From assembly GCA_025655635.1 (NCBI GenBank), contig JAHXIM010000332.1:1-6028 (forward strand): a stretch of DNA of 6,028 bases. Direction: 5' to 3'. The position numbers and the translations under genes were made by a program. The DNA is from a gamma proteobacterium symbiont of Lucinoma myriamae (GTDB lineage: Bacteria > Pseudomonadota > Gammaproteobacteria > GRL18). This document shows, piece by piece, positions 6,012 through 6,028 of this stretch. The notes under the pieces are model-generated. The model worked only from the letters and a program-made list of their open reading frames with translations, did no database searches and was not told the DNA's origin. Positions within the stretch are counted from its first letter, which is position 1. The number at the start of each line of letters is the position of its first letter.

Positions 6012-6028
6012 ATGTACTCAACAGCAGG
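6012..6028 (+). CDS. Possible start of a gene cut by the window's end
   Basis: An ATG at 6012 begins the codons for M-Y-S-T-A and then leaves the window. GGTG (6002-6005) ends six bases before it and could be the ribosome binding site. An in-frame GTG at 6003 would instead give M-K-K-M-Y-S-T-A. The well-placed promoter upstream is the main support. Five codons allow no functional call. Confidence 0.35.

Overview
The window reads as ordinary housekeeping chromosome from an AT-leaning gammaproteobacterium. The YgiQ, ProS and lytic transglycosylase proteins all look gammaproteobacterial, but nothing here fixes the genus. I saw no defence system, CRISPR array, rRNA or tRNA. No stretch of more than 300 bases lacks a gene.

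Layout from left to right. Positions 1-83 are the 3' end of a group II intron (domains V and VI up to the splice site); its body lies outside the window. It is followed by a 9-bp terminator-like hairpin whose T-run faces the minus strand, then a leader with two TATAAT boxes, then ygiQ (+), a radical SAM protein of unknown function. Convergent to it is a small stand-alone cyclic-nucleotide-binding-domain protein (-). Its upstream region holds a good promoter, a 14-bp palindrome and a close match to a CRP operator. Next come a secreted family 1 lytic transglycosylase and proS (both -), which overlap by 17 bp and are probably co-transcribed as proS then transglycosylase. Upstream of proS is a 75-codon remnant of a MIF-like tautomerase gene (-) that has lost its N-terminal half, including the catalytic Pro1. 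At the right edge an extended -10 promoter on the plus strand, enclosed by an inverted repeat, drives a gene whose first codons are probably at 6012.

The genes do not form one pathway. ProS serves translation, the transglycosylase remodels peptidoglycan, the cNMP-domain protein is a putative sensor and YgiQ is an orphan radical enzyme. The points most worth following are the sensor that lacks the phosphate-binding arginine yet sits behind a CRP-like site, the truncated tautomerase beside a different gene's promoter, and the intron end with a CGC catalytic triad.
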